This document shows, one piece after another, positions 56,652 through 64,000 of a stretch of 64,000 bases of DNA. The notes below the pieces were generated by a model, which worked only from the letters and a program-made list of their open reading frames with translations, had not been told where the DNA came from and made no database searches. Where the stretch lies: positions 3,410,001-3,474,000 of the forward strand of contig CAVNZM010000011.1 of assembly GCA_963693365.1 (NCBI GenBank), in the 5' to 3' direction. Both the position numbers and the translations under genes were made by a program. This DNA is from Amoebidium appalachense. Taxonomy: Eukaryota; Ichthyosporea. Numbering within the stretch: position 1 is the first letter of the stretch; each line of letters starts with the position of its first letter.

Positions 56652-56927
56652 ATGCAGCTTTGGCCACACCCCACCGCATTATTCCCTTGGTCAACAATGT
56701 CCGTGCTCGCCAACGTGATGATGTTTGTCTTCTGGGCGCTCGCCGTCGGCTCCATGGCCGGGTTCATGAGCCTGTACAGCGCCATGACGAAGGAGAAGTG
56801 CGTCGAGGCCGCCGTGAAGAACAGGTACGAGGCCTCGAACACTGCCGTGATGGTGGCCCTGGTGGTCACCGTGTTTGCGTACCTCATCTACGGCGTGTAC
56901 GCGTCGGCCTCCTCCGCGCAGGTATAA
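56652..56927 (+). CDS. Small two-helix membrane protein
   Basis: 91 residues from the ATG in ACATAATG (late-type); a downstream in-frame ATG at 56,697 would give 76 residues. Two membrane helices: VLANVMMFVFWALAVGSMAG and TAVMVALVVTVFAYLIYGVY, separated by a short loop with AMTKEKCVEAAVKNRYEAS. The layout suits an inner virion membrane protein. The stop TAA is embedded in the TATA box of the next gene. Confidence 0.65.
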   Translation: MQLWPHPTALFPWSTMSVLANVMMFVFWALAVGSMAGFMSLYSAMTKEKCVEAAVKNRYEASNTAVMVALVVTVFAYLIYGVYASASSAQV

Positions 56928-56929
56928 AG
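56921..56929 (+). promoter_or_regulatory. TATA promoter containing the upstream gene's stop codon
   Basis: GGTATAAAG, about 40 nt before the ATG at 56,965. The TAA within it is the stop of the 56,652 gene. Confidence 0.6.
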
Positions 56930-56964
56930 GGAGCTCGTCCGCAATTGTTGCGCCCAGTCTCAGT

Positions 56965-57357
56965 ATGGGTGCCGTCGCCTCGCAGCCCATCGTGTGCGCG
57001 CCGGTGCAGACCTTCTTCGTCACCACGGACGCCGACTGCTCGCCCGTCCTGGTCACCAACCGTCTCATGGGCACGCTGACCGTGGACTCGACCCGCGTGA
57101 CCGTGTGGGCGTCCACGCGCCCGCTCTACTTTCTGCCCACCACGGGCCTCAAGGCCATGCCCCCGGACCAGTACCTGCCGGCGGCCGTGCAGCACGGCTG
57201 CGACGCACTGCTGGCGAACCGGCTGGTGCTGGGGGGCGACCCCGAGTCGCTGGGGCTCGTGCGCCTGGCCGACATGACGCCGCGCGAGTTCAAGCAGTAC
57301 CGGCCGATCTTCGTGTCCGGCACCGTCACCACGTCCATCACCGTGCCGCAGCTCTAG
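56965..57357 (+). CDS. Possible myristoylated protein, 130 aa
   Basis: Starts MGAVASQPIV, a full N-myristoylation consensus (Gly2, Ser6). The rest is a compact beta-rich domain (TFFVTTDADCSPVLVTNRLM, VTVWASTRPLYFLPTT, LADMTPREFKQYRPIFV) ending SGTVTTSITVPQL. Early-type TATA promoter. It converges with the Nudix gene, overlapping 20 bp. No family recognised; membrane association is inferred. Confidence 0.6.
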   Translation: MGAVASQPIVCAPVQTFFVTTDADCSPVLVTNRLMGTLTVDSTRVTVWASTRPLYFLPTTGLKAMPPDQYLPAAVQHGCDALLANRLVLGGDPESLGLVRLADMTPREFKQYRPIFVSGTVTTSITVPQL

Positions 57358-58012
57358 GCGTCATAGTCTCGCACCACGCCAGGTCCTTGAGGAACAGCCC
57401 CATGTTGAAGTACTGCACCAGGCTGTTGAGTCCCGCCAGGAACGGCCGCCGAAACATCGGGTTGCCGGCCATCCCCGGCACCGGGTGGTTCCAGCGCGAC
57501 TTGAGCGCCACCTCGAACACCTCGTCCGCGAGGAACCACTGCATGTTGCGCTTCTCCAGGAAGTCGTACTTGACGCGCAGCGTGCCGTCGCGCACCTCCG
57601 TCGACCCCGGCAGAGCCAGCTGGCCTGCCGACAGCGCCTGGCGCGCAGCCCGGAACCGGTGCGGCAGGTGCGGGTCAAATGGGATCTGCACCATATACGT
57701 AATAAAGTAGCGGTTCTGACCGGCCGCTCCCGCAAACCTGAGCACGTACGCCCGGTCCCGCAGGATGCCCTCGAGCATCGGGCGGGGGATCACAGTGTCC
57801 AGTGTCTCCTCGTAGAACTCCATGACCGTGGTCTCCTCCACGGTCAGGCCCGCCTTGAGCCTCCCGCCAAACACCCCGTACCTCCCGTCACTGTCCTCCT
57901 GTCCGAGGAGGAACAGCACGCGGCGGTCGTGCACGGCGTAGGGTAGTACGCCGGCGCCGATGATGCGACAGTCATCGTCGTGGTAGGGGATGCACATGTC
58001 CAGGACCTTCAT
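57338..58012 (-). CDS. Nudix hydrolase
   Basis: 224 residues. A Nudix fold is indicated by IIGAGVLPYAVHDRRVLFLL, RYGVFGGRLKAGLTVEETTV and MEFYEETLD. The Nudix box keeps the metal-binding Glu residues of EFYEE (65-69) and the leading GG, but replaces the usual Arg, the first Glu and the final Gly with Met, Leu and Leu. Substrate range cannot be read from this; NCLDV Nudix enzymes include mRNA-decapping and nucleotide-clearing types. An N-terminal CIPYHDDDCRI precedes the fold. Only the ATG at 58,012 is canonical. Confidence 0.75.
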   Translation of the reverse strand: MKVLDMCIPYHDDDCRIIGAGVLPYAVHDRRVLFLLGQEDSDGRYGVFGGRLKAGLTVEETTVMEFYEETLDTVIPRPMLEGILRDRAYVLRFAGAAGQNRYFITYMVQIPFDPHLPHRFRAARQALSAGQLALPGSTEVRDGTLRVKYDFLEKRNMQWFLADEVFEVALKSRWNHPVPGMAGNPMFRRPFLAGLNSLVQYFNMGLFLKDLAWCETMTPRAAAR

Positions 58013-58806
58013 CAAGTGGAGGGGAGATAATCTGGGGTGGGGTCGGTGCCAAACTCACCAGAAACTTGGGGGCGAGCGCGCCCGGCCGGTCTGGGTGAAT
58101 ATCGGGTGAACCAGGGTGGCTTCAGCGCGAAGGGGTCAAAAAACGGTCAAAGCAGCGCAGGGTTGGCCAATATCAGGTGAAGCTAGCGCGAAGTTGGTGA
58201 ATATTTGTGTTTTTTTAATTAAATAAATTGGCGCCATCCCCGGCCAATATCCAGCGAACCCCAAAACGAAGTCGGACCCCAGCCAATATCCAGTGAACCC
58301 CAAAATGATGTCGCGCGATCCCCAGCCAAATATCCAGGTGAACCCAAAACGAGTGCTCCCTCCGCGCGCCCCCAGAACCTCAGTCAATATCGATCGATCC
58401 CGGAGATCGTTTTCAATAATGCTTGAATCAGATTCACCCGCTATTCGATCTGATTGGTCGAAAACGGCCAAGATCGATCGAGCCCGGGATTTCACACTCT
58501 GACCAATCAGAGCGCGCAGAAATTCAAAGCCAGTGCTCCGATGTTTCAGCCAATCAGAGCGCCCCACATTAGATCACGAGACCCAGCCAGTCTGTTTCAA
58601 CTCATTCGCAAATATCTTTATTTATTTTGAGAGTGGCCAGGTGCGCTCCAAATAAAAAAAATGCAATGCAATCCCGTTGGACCAAACTTTGTAAGGTATT
58701 TGCATCCCGGGCCCCGAATTTTACACACCTGGCCAGCCAGATGATACAAAACACACCCGAACCCGCCATCCCCACAGCAGCCCTGCCAATTGTTGGGGAT
58801 GACAGG
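58013..58806. repeat. Repeat-rich non-coding region, possible origin or regulatory locus
   Basis: The largest non-coding gap in the viral block. CCAATATC-containing units recur: about 58,165 (GGCCAATATCAGGTGAA), 58,242 (GGCCAATATCCAGCGAACC), 58,281 (AGCCAATATCCAGTGAACC) and 58,324 (GCCAAATATCCAGGTGAAC), with GGTGAATATCGGGTGAACC at 58,093. A second set, CCAATCAGAGCG, occurs at about 58,503 and 58,550 with an inverted GATTGGTCG near 58,453. The 144-codon - strand frame here is a translation of these repeats and is not taken as a gene. Confidence 0.7.
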
Positions 58807-59733
58807 CTACCCCAGCACGTGCTTCTCCAGGAAGCGCACGGGGTACACCTTGACCGGGCGCAGGTCCCCCTGCACCATCTTCAACGTCTCCTCGGGCTCG
58901 CAGCCCTCCTGCTCGCGCCACGTGCGTGCGAGCATCCGGCCGACCGTGCTGCTGGACCTGTCGGTGATGCCCCGGTCGACGAGGAACTTCCCGACGGTCA
59001 CGTACCCGCCGATCGCAGACTCCTCGATGGCCGCACGCTCGCCGGCGGGCACGAGCACGTTGGCCACGGCGTCGTTGAGCAGCATGCGCATGCGCGGGTC
59101 CCTGTCGAGGCCGAACTCCTCGAGGAGGCTGCGGTAGCTCTTGATGTTCTCCACACGCATGCGCCCGCCGCGCCGTTCTCAATCAGCATGCGCTCGACCT
59201 CGGCCTCCTCCCGCTTCACGCGCAGCCGACGCTCCTCCTCCAGCTCCTCGCGGCGCCGCTTGCGGTCGGGGGTCTCGTCGGTGCCGTTGCGGAAGAACTC
59301 ACGCTCCTCGGGGGTGCTGGCGTCGTAGCGCGCCTCAATCTCGGGGATGAGGGAGACGTCGCCGGAAAGCAGCCGGGCTATGTAGGTGGCACACGTCCTG
59401 CGGAACTCGTGGGCGCGCTTGCCGGGAAGCAGGAAGATGATCTCGAGGAGGACACGGAAGGGGGCCACATCAGTCTGGTTGCCCTTCCCGTTGATTTGGT
59501 CAACCCGTGAGTCTGCCTCACGAGTTCACTCACGGGTGGATCCTTGGTATCCTTCAGGGCCTTCCAGGCTTGTCGAGCAGCATCTCGGCTTTCCAAGCAC
59601 AATTGAAATTGCTGTATCCAGGACACTTGCCATCTTCGTATCTTCGTCAATCACGTAGGACACTGCCCTTGAACTGGGGGAACTCCTTCCAGAGCATCGA
59701 CATGTCGCCTTTTTTGTTCTGCTCGCCAGCCAT
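58807..59733 (-). pseudogene. Broken KilA-N/BRO-like gene with several frameshifts
   Basis: A TATA box (AGGTATAAAAG, 59,770-59,780) and an ATG at 59,733 begin a reading that shifts frame several times, near 59,660, 59,590, 59,510 and 59,165, with recognisable coding on both sides of each break. Pieces include SRDAARQAWKALKDTKD, VAPFRVLLEIIFLLPGKRA, CATYIARLLSGDVSLIPEIE and a Glu/Arg-rich coiled coil, then VENIKSYRSLLEEFGLDRD. The APFRVLLEIIxLLPGxxA...LLSGDxSL pattern is typical of giant-virus accessory proteins allied to KilA-N/MSV199 types. Repeated frameshifts indicate decay, or local sequence error. Confidence 0.65.
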
Positions 59734-59769
59734 GCTGTGTCCGACTGGCCTCCTCTGCCGGGCGCTGCT

Positions 59770-59780
59770 CTTTTATACCT
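59770..59780 (-). promoter_or_regulatory. Early-type TATA promoter of the broken gene
   Basis: AGGTATAAAAG on the - strand about 40 nt before the ATG at 59,733, preserved although the gene is broken. Confidence 0.6.
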
Positions 59781-59822
59781 TCAGACCAGGAGAACGGGAG
59801 CCCCGACGCCCGGCACGGTTGG

Positions 59823-59864
59823 TGTCGGCCTCCCAGGCTGCCAGCCGCTTGTCGTAGCCAGAGT
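59823..59864 (-). repeat. Partial duplicate of the right-end gene
   Basis: On the - strand this encodes YDKRLAAWEADT, nearly the same as YDKRLAAGWEADT in the 63,671 gene, and the DNA is similar for about 35 bp. It appears to be a remnant of a paralogous gene just upstream of the broken KilA-N/BRO-like gene. Confidence 0.6.
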
Positions 59865-59929
59865 AAACTGCATCAACACGGAAAGTGCGCCGGACGTGCA
59901 CATGTAGCAATCTTTTTGGGGTCCCGGGT

Positions 59930-62071
59930 ATGGCGAATATTCTGGAGGATCTGGACTTGGTGGAAAACATGGAGGACGAGGACACGGACAGCATGGAGGA
60001 CGAGGGCACGGACAGCATGGAGGACGAGGACACGGACCCCTTCTCAGATGCGTATTTTGAAGTCCTGGAAGCTGCAGGGGTTGTTGAGCCTGGCACGACG
60101 GTCGACGACTGGTTCTGCGCCGACCCGGCAGACATAAGTGCGCTCCGGACAGGTAGAAACTGGTGGCCGAACAAGCGCGCTGTTCAGGAGGCCGTGGACA
60201 ACGGCACGGTGCAGCGGGCGATTGAGCGCCTGCAACAGCAGGGCCTGGAAATGCCCGAAGGACGGGGGATGGAAGACCTAATAATCGAAACGCTGGTGTT
60301 CATGCGCGTGGCCCGCCAGGCACTCTCCGAGTCTGGGATGGTGCGAAAGGTGTCAACCTTGTGGGGTGGGGAGCCTGAGAACCGCGACCCCTACATACGC
60401 GAAAATCTGGAAGATCTGGTGAGCCCCGCCGTGCGCGAAGAGGTAAAGGCGGCCAAGCGCAATGGGGACGAGAATGCCATTCAAAATATTATGGATGATC
60501 CGGAAATCCGCGCCCAGATCACAGACGCGCTGTGGTGCAGGGCTGCTCGCAGGGCCAATCGTCTCAAGCGCCTGGAAACAGCTCTGTACATGTCCGAGGG
60601 GCTCACCAAGAGAGAGTACATATTCAGGTACGCAGATGAGTTGTTTCCCTCGTACGCCGCGGCACGGATACGTGATATACCAATGGGTGATAACGAAGCA
60701 TGGGAAAGGGCCGTCGAAACTGAAATGCTAGACGAAGCTGTGGTGGAGGAAGTCCGGAAGAAACTTATGAAACGCGCCACCAGTATTGGCGGCAAATATG
60801 TCGGAATCTTCCAGTTGGCTCTCAACGAGATGATAGCAAGCCACGGTGGCGTCATTCCAAACATGCAACAACGTCCCCACAATGGCGATGTCGAAATGGC
60901 TGTAGAACCCGAAGCCCCGGATTCGGATTCGATGCCCCAGGCTCCATCTGGTAGCACTGCACCGGTGTCCGGGTCTGCCATGGATCTTTCGCACGCGGAG
61001 GGCGATGAAGATGATGCGAACATTTTCGAATGGACCGCACAAGGCCTTGTCAAACTATTTGCTACGTTGACCGCTGACTCTCCGCACCAGGCGAATCGGC
61101 TTTGTTATGAGCACAAGTGGGAGCTTGTTGACAAGTTTGAGTTGTTCGCGCGCGGTGCGCTCGAGATCGCCAGACGACGTCAAATGAAAGAAGATTTGGG
61201 CAAAATGCTGAAGGCAGATTTGGACGCAGAAGAGGCAGACGCTAAAGACGAAGAGGACGAGGAGGACCGCGCGTTTGTGGTCCCTGATGACGACCCGGAG
61301 GTGCAGCCACCAGACAACAATGCACCCGACACCCTTTCCGACGAGCTCCGCGACCTGAGGGCTGCGGTACAGATTGCACAACCCGAGACCAGGATCGAAG
61401 CCGTGAGGCAGGTTCTTGACTGGCTGGCGAGACAGCCGAACGGGGTGTACCACCCACCGCCGCCACGGATGCTGTTCCACAGGTTGCCGTCTCCATTGGA
61501 CCTGTCAGACTGGCTCACCCGGACGATTTCTCCCATGGATGAAGAGGACATGAGGATCCCAGAAGGGGTTTACAACGCGCTGCAGAAGTGGATCAGGTAC
61601 ACGAAACTTAGACGCCTAGAAGCCCTGCGCGCAAATTTCAGACCGGCCCCGTCGACCGCGGAGTTAGAGGCATACGTAGAGAGAATGTACAGGGCGATCA
61701 ACGGCTTGCTCCCGGATCGCTTCCACAACCACACTAATGATTGGACGGGACGGTTTGATGCCTACCCCAGCGAAACAGCAGCCATCATACTCCTTTCTGG
61801 GGCAGAACCCCGGGGGGATCCATTGGCGGCGGCAGACGGCGACCCCATATTTGCGAGGATGCTCATCATCGCCGCAGGGGTCCAGGGATTGCACGATGCA
61901 GGGGTTTTTCAGTTTACAGGTGTGGAGTCGCCGGTTAGACCGGTGGTTGAAGACTTGCCATTAGGACCGGCTGGCAATACCCGGTGGACGCGGTCTGGAA
62001 CAACGCATGCCCTGAGGACCACCAAAAGGCAAAGGAGACAGCTCAGGCATTACAGGCCACCCGGGCAGTAA
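59930..62071 (+). CDS. Large acidic protein with N-terminal repeats, 713 aa
   Basis: Starts MANILEDLDLVENMEDED. A 24-bp direct repeat (59,970-60,041) encodes three units of MEDE[DG]TDS/P. The rest is mainly helical and charged, with acidic patches (DAEEADAKDEEDEEDRAF) and a basic C terminus (RTTKRQRRQLRHYRPPGQ). No catalytic motif or membrane segment. Base composition is less GC-rich than the main viral block, and neither promoter motif is present. It may be an internal virion protein or a lineage-specific acquisition; function unknown. Confidence 0.65.
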   Translation: MANILEDLDLVENMEDEDTDSMEDEGTDSMEDEDTDPFSDAYFEVLEAAGVVEPGTTVDDWFCADPADISALRTGRNWWPNKRAVQEAVDNGTVQRAIERLQQQGLEMPEGRGMEDLIIETLVFMRVARQALSESGMVRKVSTLWGGEPENRDPYIRENLEDLVSPAVREEVKAAKRNGDENAIQNIMDDPEIRAQITDALWCRAARRANRLKRLETALYMSEGLTKREYIFRYADELFPSYAAARIRDIPMGDNEAWERAVETEMLDEAVVEEVRKKLMKRATSIGGKYVGIFQLALNEMIASHGGVIPNMQQRPHNGDVEMAVEPEAPDSDSMPQAPSGSTAPVSGSAMDLSHAEGDEDDANIFEWTAQGLVKLFATLTADSPHQANRLCYEHKWELVDKFELFARGALEIARRRQMKEDLGKMLKADLDAEEADAKDEEDEEDRAFVVPDDDPEVQPPDNNAPDTLSDELRDLRAAVQIAQPETRIEAVRQVLDWLARQPNGVYHPPPPRMLFHRLPSPLDLSDWLTRTISPMDEEDMRIPEGVYNALQKWIRYTKLRRLEALRANFRPAPSTAELEAYVERMYRAINGLLPDRFHNHTNDWTGRFDAYPSETAAIILLSGAEPRGDPLAAADGDPIFARMLIIAAGVQGLHDAGVFQFTGVESPVRPVVEDLPLGPAGNTRWTRSGTTHALRTTKRQRRQLRHYRPPGQ

Positions 62072-62122
62072 ACAAGCGAACACAATCGAAGCCACCAAAG
62101 TTTTGGGGTGTTGAATCTATAG

Positions 62123-63628
62123 ATGGCACACGGGCGAGGGAGGGATGTAGTGGAAAGATTTCCCGTGAAGCCGCGCTGCTTTTTCAGGTTCGTAAAGAAA
62201 AATGCAGAACATTTTGTGGAAGAAACGCCGGTCTCCCCCAGCACTCAGACGTACGCATGGACACCGGAAAACGGTTGCCTCTCCCTCTCCCTGGAAAGCA
62301 CAGAACCCGACACGATCCCGGTGTATCTTGCCTGTGTTAAACGTCTCCGGTTCGATGCGCAACAGGATGGCTACTCCGTGAATATCGAGTTCGAGAACCA
62401 AGATAGTCCTGGGATACGCACCTTCGACACAACTTACGATTCGGTTCGAAACTTCATGTTGGACAAGAGGGGCAATGCTTTCAAGGAGATCATGGTGAAG
62501 CACGCCCCATACCAGATCGAGGAGTACAAAAAGAGTACCATCCCTGGGAACCCAACACCCCCATATTTGCAGGAGGATTCGGTAGCAGACTTCTTGTTTG
62601 ACAAACTGTACCGCGGGGCCCAACAAATTTCGGGGTCCATAAAAGATTTGATAGGGGTGGGGTCTGTGTGGACTTCGCCTGCAGTAGAGGGGAGAACCAA
62701 TACTATAGTAATGCTACAGACATATCTTCCGAAGTCCACAATTTTCGCCCCCGGAGAATTGCTCCGTACACAACCCAACAACGAGTCAATGACTGTCCAG
62801 CAATCGTTTAGGAATCTCAGGAACGATGGCTTCATGACCACCATATCGATGCCTAAATGGAAGTTCTTTTTTAGGAACGAACTCGCGACAATGTTGTTCC
62901 AATGGCTGACTGACCCCCAACGGGTGCCCTACTTTATTATATACACAGGTGAAGTGCACCATGCTTCTGTCATCATACTCGTTTCAGGTGACAAGTCGAG
63001 TATAGTTCTGGAGTTCTTCAATGTCCATGCCCCGAGTAGCACGTTGACAAAAGCCCTTGTCTCATTCATGAGAAGCGCTGATCCCACAGGCAAGCTGAAA
63101 GACATACTTCGATCCCTCAAACCCGAAAGTGTTTGCACTGATTTGCAAAATCTTCATGGAAAAAGGACATTGTACGACGAATTGTTTGACAGAGACGAGG
63201 TGGTCGATGGGGCCTGTGCGTCTTGGTTGAGTATTTACATACTGCTGCGGACTTCACAAGCCGACTGGTCGTCCATACCGGGTGCGGATGGGCACACCAT
63301 AGGCGAGCGGATCTGCAACTTCATCAAGACGAAAATCGCAAGGGATGGGGGATTCCAAGCGGTCTATAAGGTCGGGGGAACGATCGCGATGTACGGAAAG
63401 CGCCTGGTCGAACTCTACGGGGCTAAGATGTATCAAACTGCGGATTGGTGGGCGCAAGACGGCGTCAATCAACAGGAGCGTTACCGAGAGGTCGTGGACA
63501 TGGTGCTTTCCAAGAAAGTTCTCGTATTGACCGATGCCGAGCTTAAGGATGCAGGACTGCCAACACGCAAGGACGGCGAGCAACTTGTGAACGAGGTCCG
63601 AGAACAAGCGGCGCGCCTCCTCCCCTGA
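62123..63628 (+). CDS. Ulp1/adenain-like cysteine peptidase candidate, 501 aa
   Basis: No full family match by eye, but a candidate catalytic order of the C48/C5 (Ulp1-adenain) clan is present: His280 in GEVHHASVIILVSGD, an acidic or amide residue in VLEFFNVHAP (Glu297 or Asn300), Gln342 in CTDLQNLHG and Cys365 in VDGACASWLSIYILLRT. The H-(D/E/N)-Q-C order, the HxxxhhI strand and the GxCxxWxxxY helix match virus-type processing proteases that act on capsid or core polyproteins. N- and C-terminal regions are unassigned. Composition is less GC-rich, like its upstream neighbour; no promoter motif at its ATG. Confidence 0.5.
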   Translation: MAHGRGRDVVERFPVKPRCFFRFVKKNAEHFVEETPVSPSTQTYAWTPENGCLSLSLESTEPDTIPVYLACVKRLRFDAQQDGYSVNIEFENQDSPGIRTFDTTYDSVRNFMLDKRGNAFKEIMVKHAPYQIEEYKKSTIPGNPTPPYLQEDSVADFLFDKLYRGAQQISGSIKDLIGVGSVWTSPAVEGRTNTIVMLQTYLPKSTIFAPGELLRTQPNNESMTVQQSFRNLRNDGFMTTISMPKWKFFFRNELATMLFQWLTDPQRVPYFIIYTGEVHHASVIILVSGDKSSIVLEFFNVHAPSSTLTKALVSFMRSADPTGKLKDILRSLKPESVCTDLQNLHGKRTLYDELFDRDEVVDGACASWLSIYILLRTSQADWSSIPGADGHTIGERICNFIKTKIARDGGFQAVYKVGGTIAMYGKRLVELYGAKMYQTADWWAQDGVNQQERYREVVDMVLSKKVLVLTDAELKDAGLPTRKDGEQLVNEVREQAARLLP

Positions 63629-63670
63629 GGGCATCAAAAGGTCAAGAATTGAGGTGGATTGATCCCTGCC

Positions 63671-64000
63671 TCAGCGGAGGACCTCCCTTCTCAGCGCAGC
63701 GGCCAGCCGCGCGAGCCAGGCGGTGCGGTCGTCGCCCAGGCGTGTGGCAAAGTCGGCATAGGACATCTGTGCCGAGAACCATTGACCCTTCTCCTCGTTC
63801 CAGTAGCGCAGGCCGTTGACATTGGAAACTTCCATGCGCGGGCACCGGCCACATTCGCCAAAACGGGCTGTGTCGGCCTCCCAGCCCGCGGCCAGGCGCT
63901 TGTCATAAAGCAGGGCGGCACAGGCGGGTGCGTCGCAGGGCGGGTCACGACCGAACACCGTGCGCACCGCATCTCGCAGCGCAAGCGCAAGCAGGGTGGT
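63671..64000 (-). CDS. Partial gene running off the right end
   Basis: An open frame from beyond 64,000 to a stop at 63,671, at least 109 codons. It contains CAALLYDKRLAAGWEADTAR, CGRCPRMEVSNVNGLRYWNE and a helical, Arg-rich end (TAWLARLAAALRREVLR). The Cys-x-x-Cys could bind zinc. The start is outside the window. A fragment of a similar gene lies at 59,823-59,864. Family unknown. Confidence 0.55.
   Translation of the reverse strand, partial: TTLLALALRDAVRTVFGRDPPCDAPACAALLYDKRLAAGWEADTARFGECGRCPRMEVSNVNGLRYWNEEKGQWFSAQMSYADFATRLGDDRTAWLARLAAALRREVLR

Noticed and set aside
58136-58567. A 144-codon - strand frame with repeated GFTGYWLG-type units
   Set aside because: It only translates the CCAATATCC-type non-coding repeats and has no promoter motif.
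26061-64000. tRNA genes within the viral block
   Set aside because: No cloverleaf-like A/B box arrangement was seen by eye; a covariance search would be needed to be certain.

Overview
The window joins two very different kinds of DNA. Bases 1 to about 25,260 look like an animal genome: long mononucleotide (G/C) and (CA/GT) tracts, interspersed repeats, and intron-containing genes. The clearest is a four-exon claudin/PMP22-like tetraspan gene (16,965-21,514, +) with consistent splice phases; claudin-like genes are an animal hallmark. A second multi-exon gene with coiled-coil exons lies on + at about 2,714-8,660, and a membrane-protein exon with YdjM/DUF457-like motifs on - at 11,317-12,346. 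From about 25,270 to the end the sequence is compact, intron-free, GC-rich and coding on both strands with almost no spacers, and encodes hallmark proteins of nucleocytoplasmic large DNA viruses (NCLDV, Nucleocytoviricota). The simplest reading is a large endogenous NCLDV in an invertebrate genome; a contig chimera cannot be excluded from sequence alone.

Layout. 1-9,000: microsatellites and the coiled-coil gene. 9,000-16,400: homopolymers, a degenerate tandem array (10,320-11,110), the YdjM-like exon and one copy of a ~745-bp interspersed repeat. 16,900-21,514: claudin-like gene. 21,500-25,260: microsatellites and the second, inverted repeat copy. 25,266-26,010: a broken KilA-N-like gene with a host-style poly-G tract, marking the junction. 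26,061-58,012: a nearly gap-free viral block. Its recognisable members are an L1/F9-like entry protein, an A16/G9-like entry protein, the double jelly-roll major capsid protein, an Erv1/ALR thiol oxidase, a VLTF3-like late transcription factor, a YqaJ-type nuclease, a zinc-ribbon/PD-(D/E)XK nuclease, an HNH nuclease, a papain-like protease, an aquaporin, a SWIB protein, a Nudix hydrolase and a BRO-type protein, with many small membrane and basic proteins. 58,013-58,806: a repeat-rich non-coding stretch. 58,807-59,733: a frameshifted, broken viral gene. 59,930-63,628: two larger, less GC-rich genes, one resembling an Ulp1/adenain-type protease. A truncated gene runs off the end.

How it works together. 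Two promoter classes are visible. A GGTATAAA box about 30-55 nt before the start codon precedes the YqaJ nuclease, the zinc-ribbon nuclease, the VLTF3-like factor, a conserved NCLDV protein, several short unknowns and the broken KilA-N/BRO-like gene. A TAATG or TAAATG motif overlapping the start codon precedes Erv1, membrane proteins, likely core and structural proteins and members of a three-gene paralogous family. This matches the poxvirus arrangement in which VLTF3 drives late genes from TAAAT-type initiators. Canonical AATAAA signals follow many stop codons. No DNA polymerase, primase-helicase, packaging ATPase or RNA polymerase subunit was found in these 38 kb; if present they lie beyond the window.
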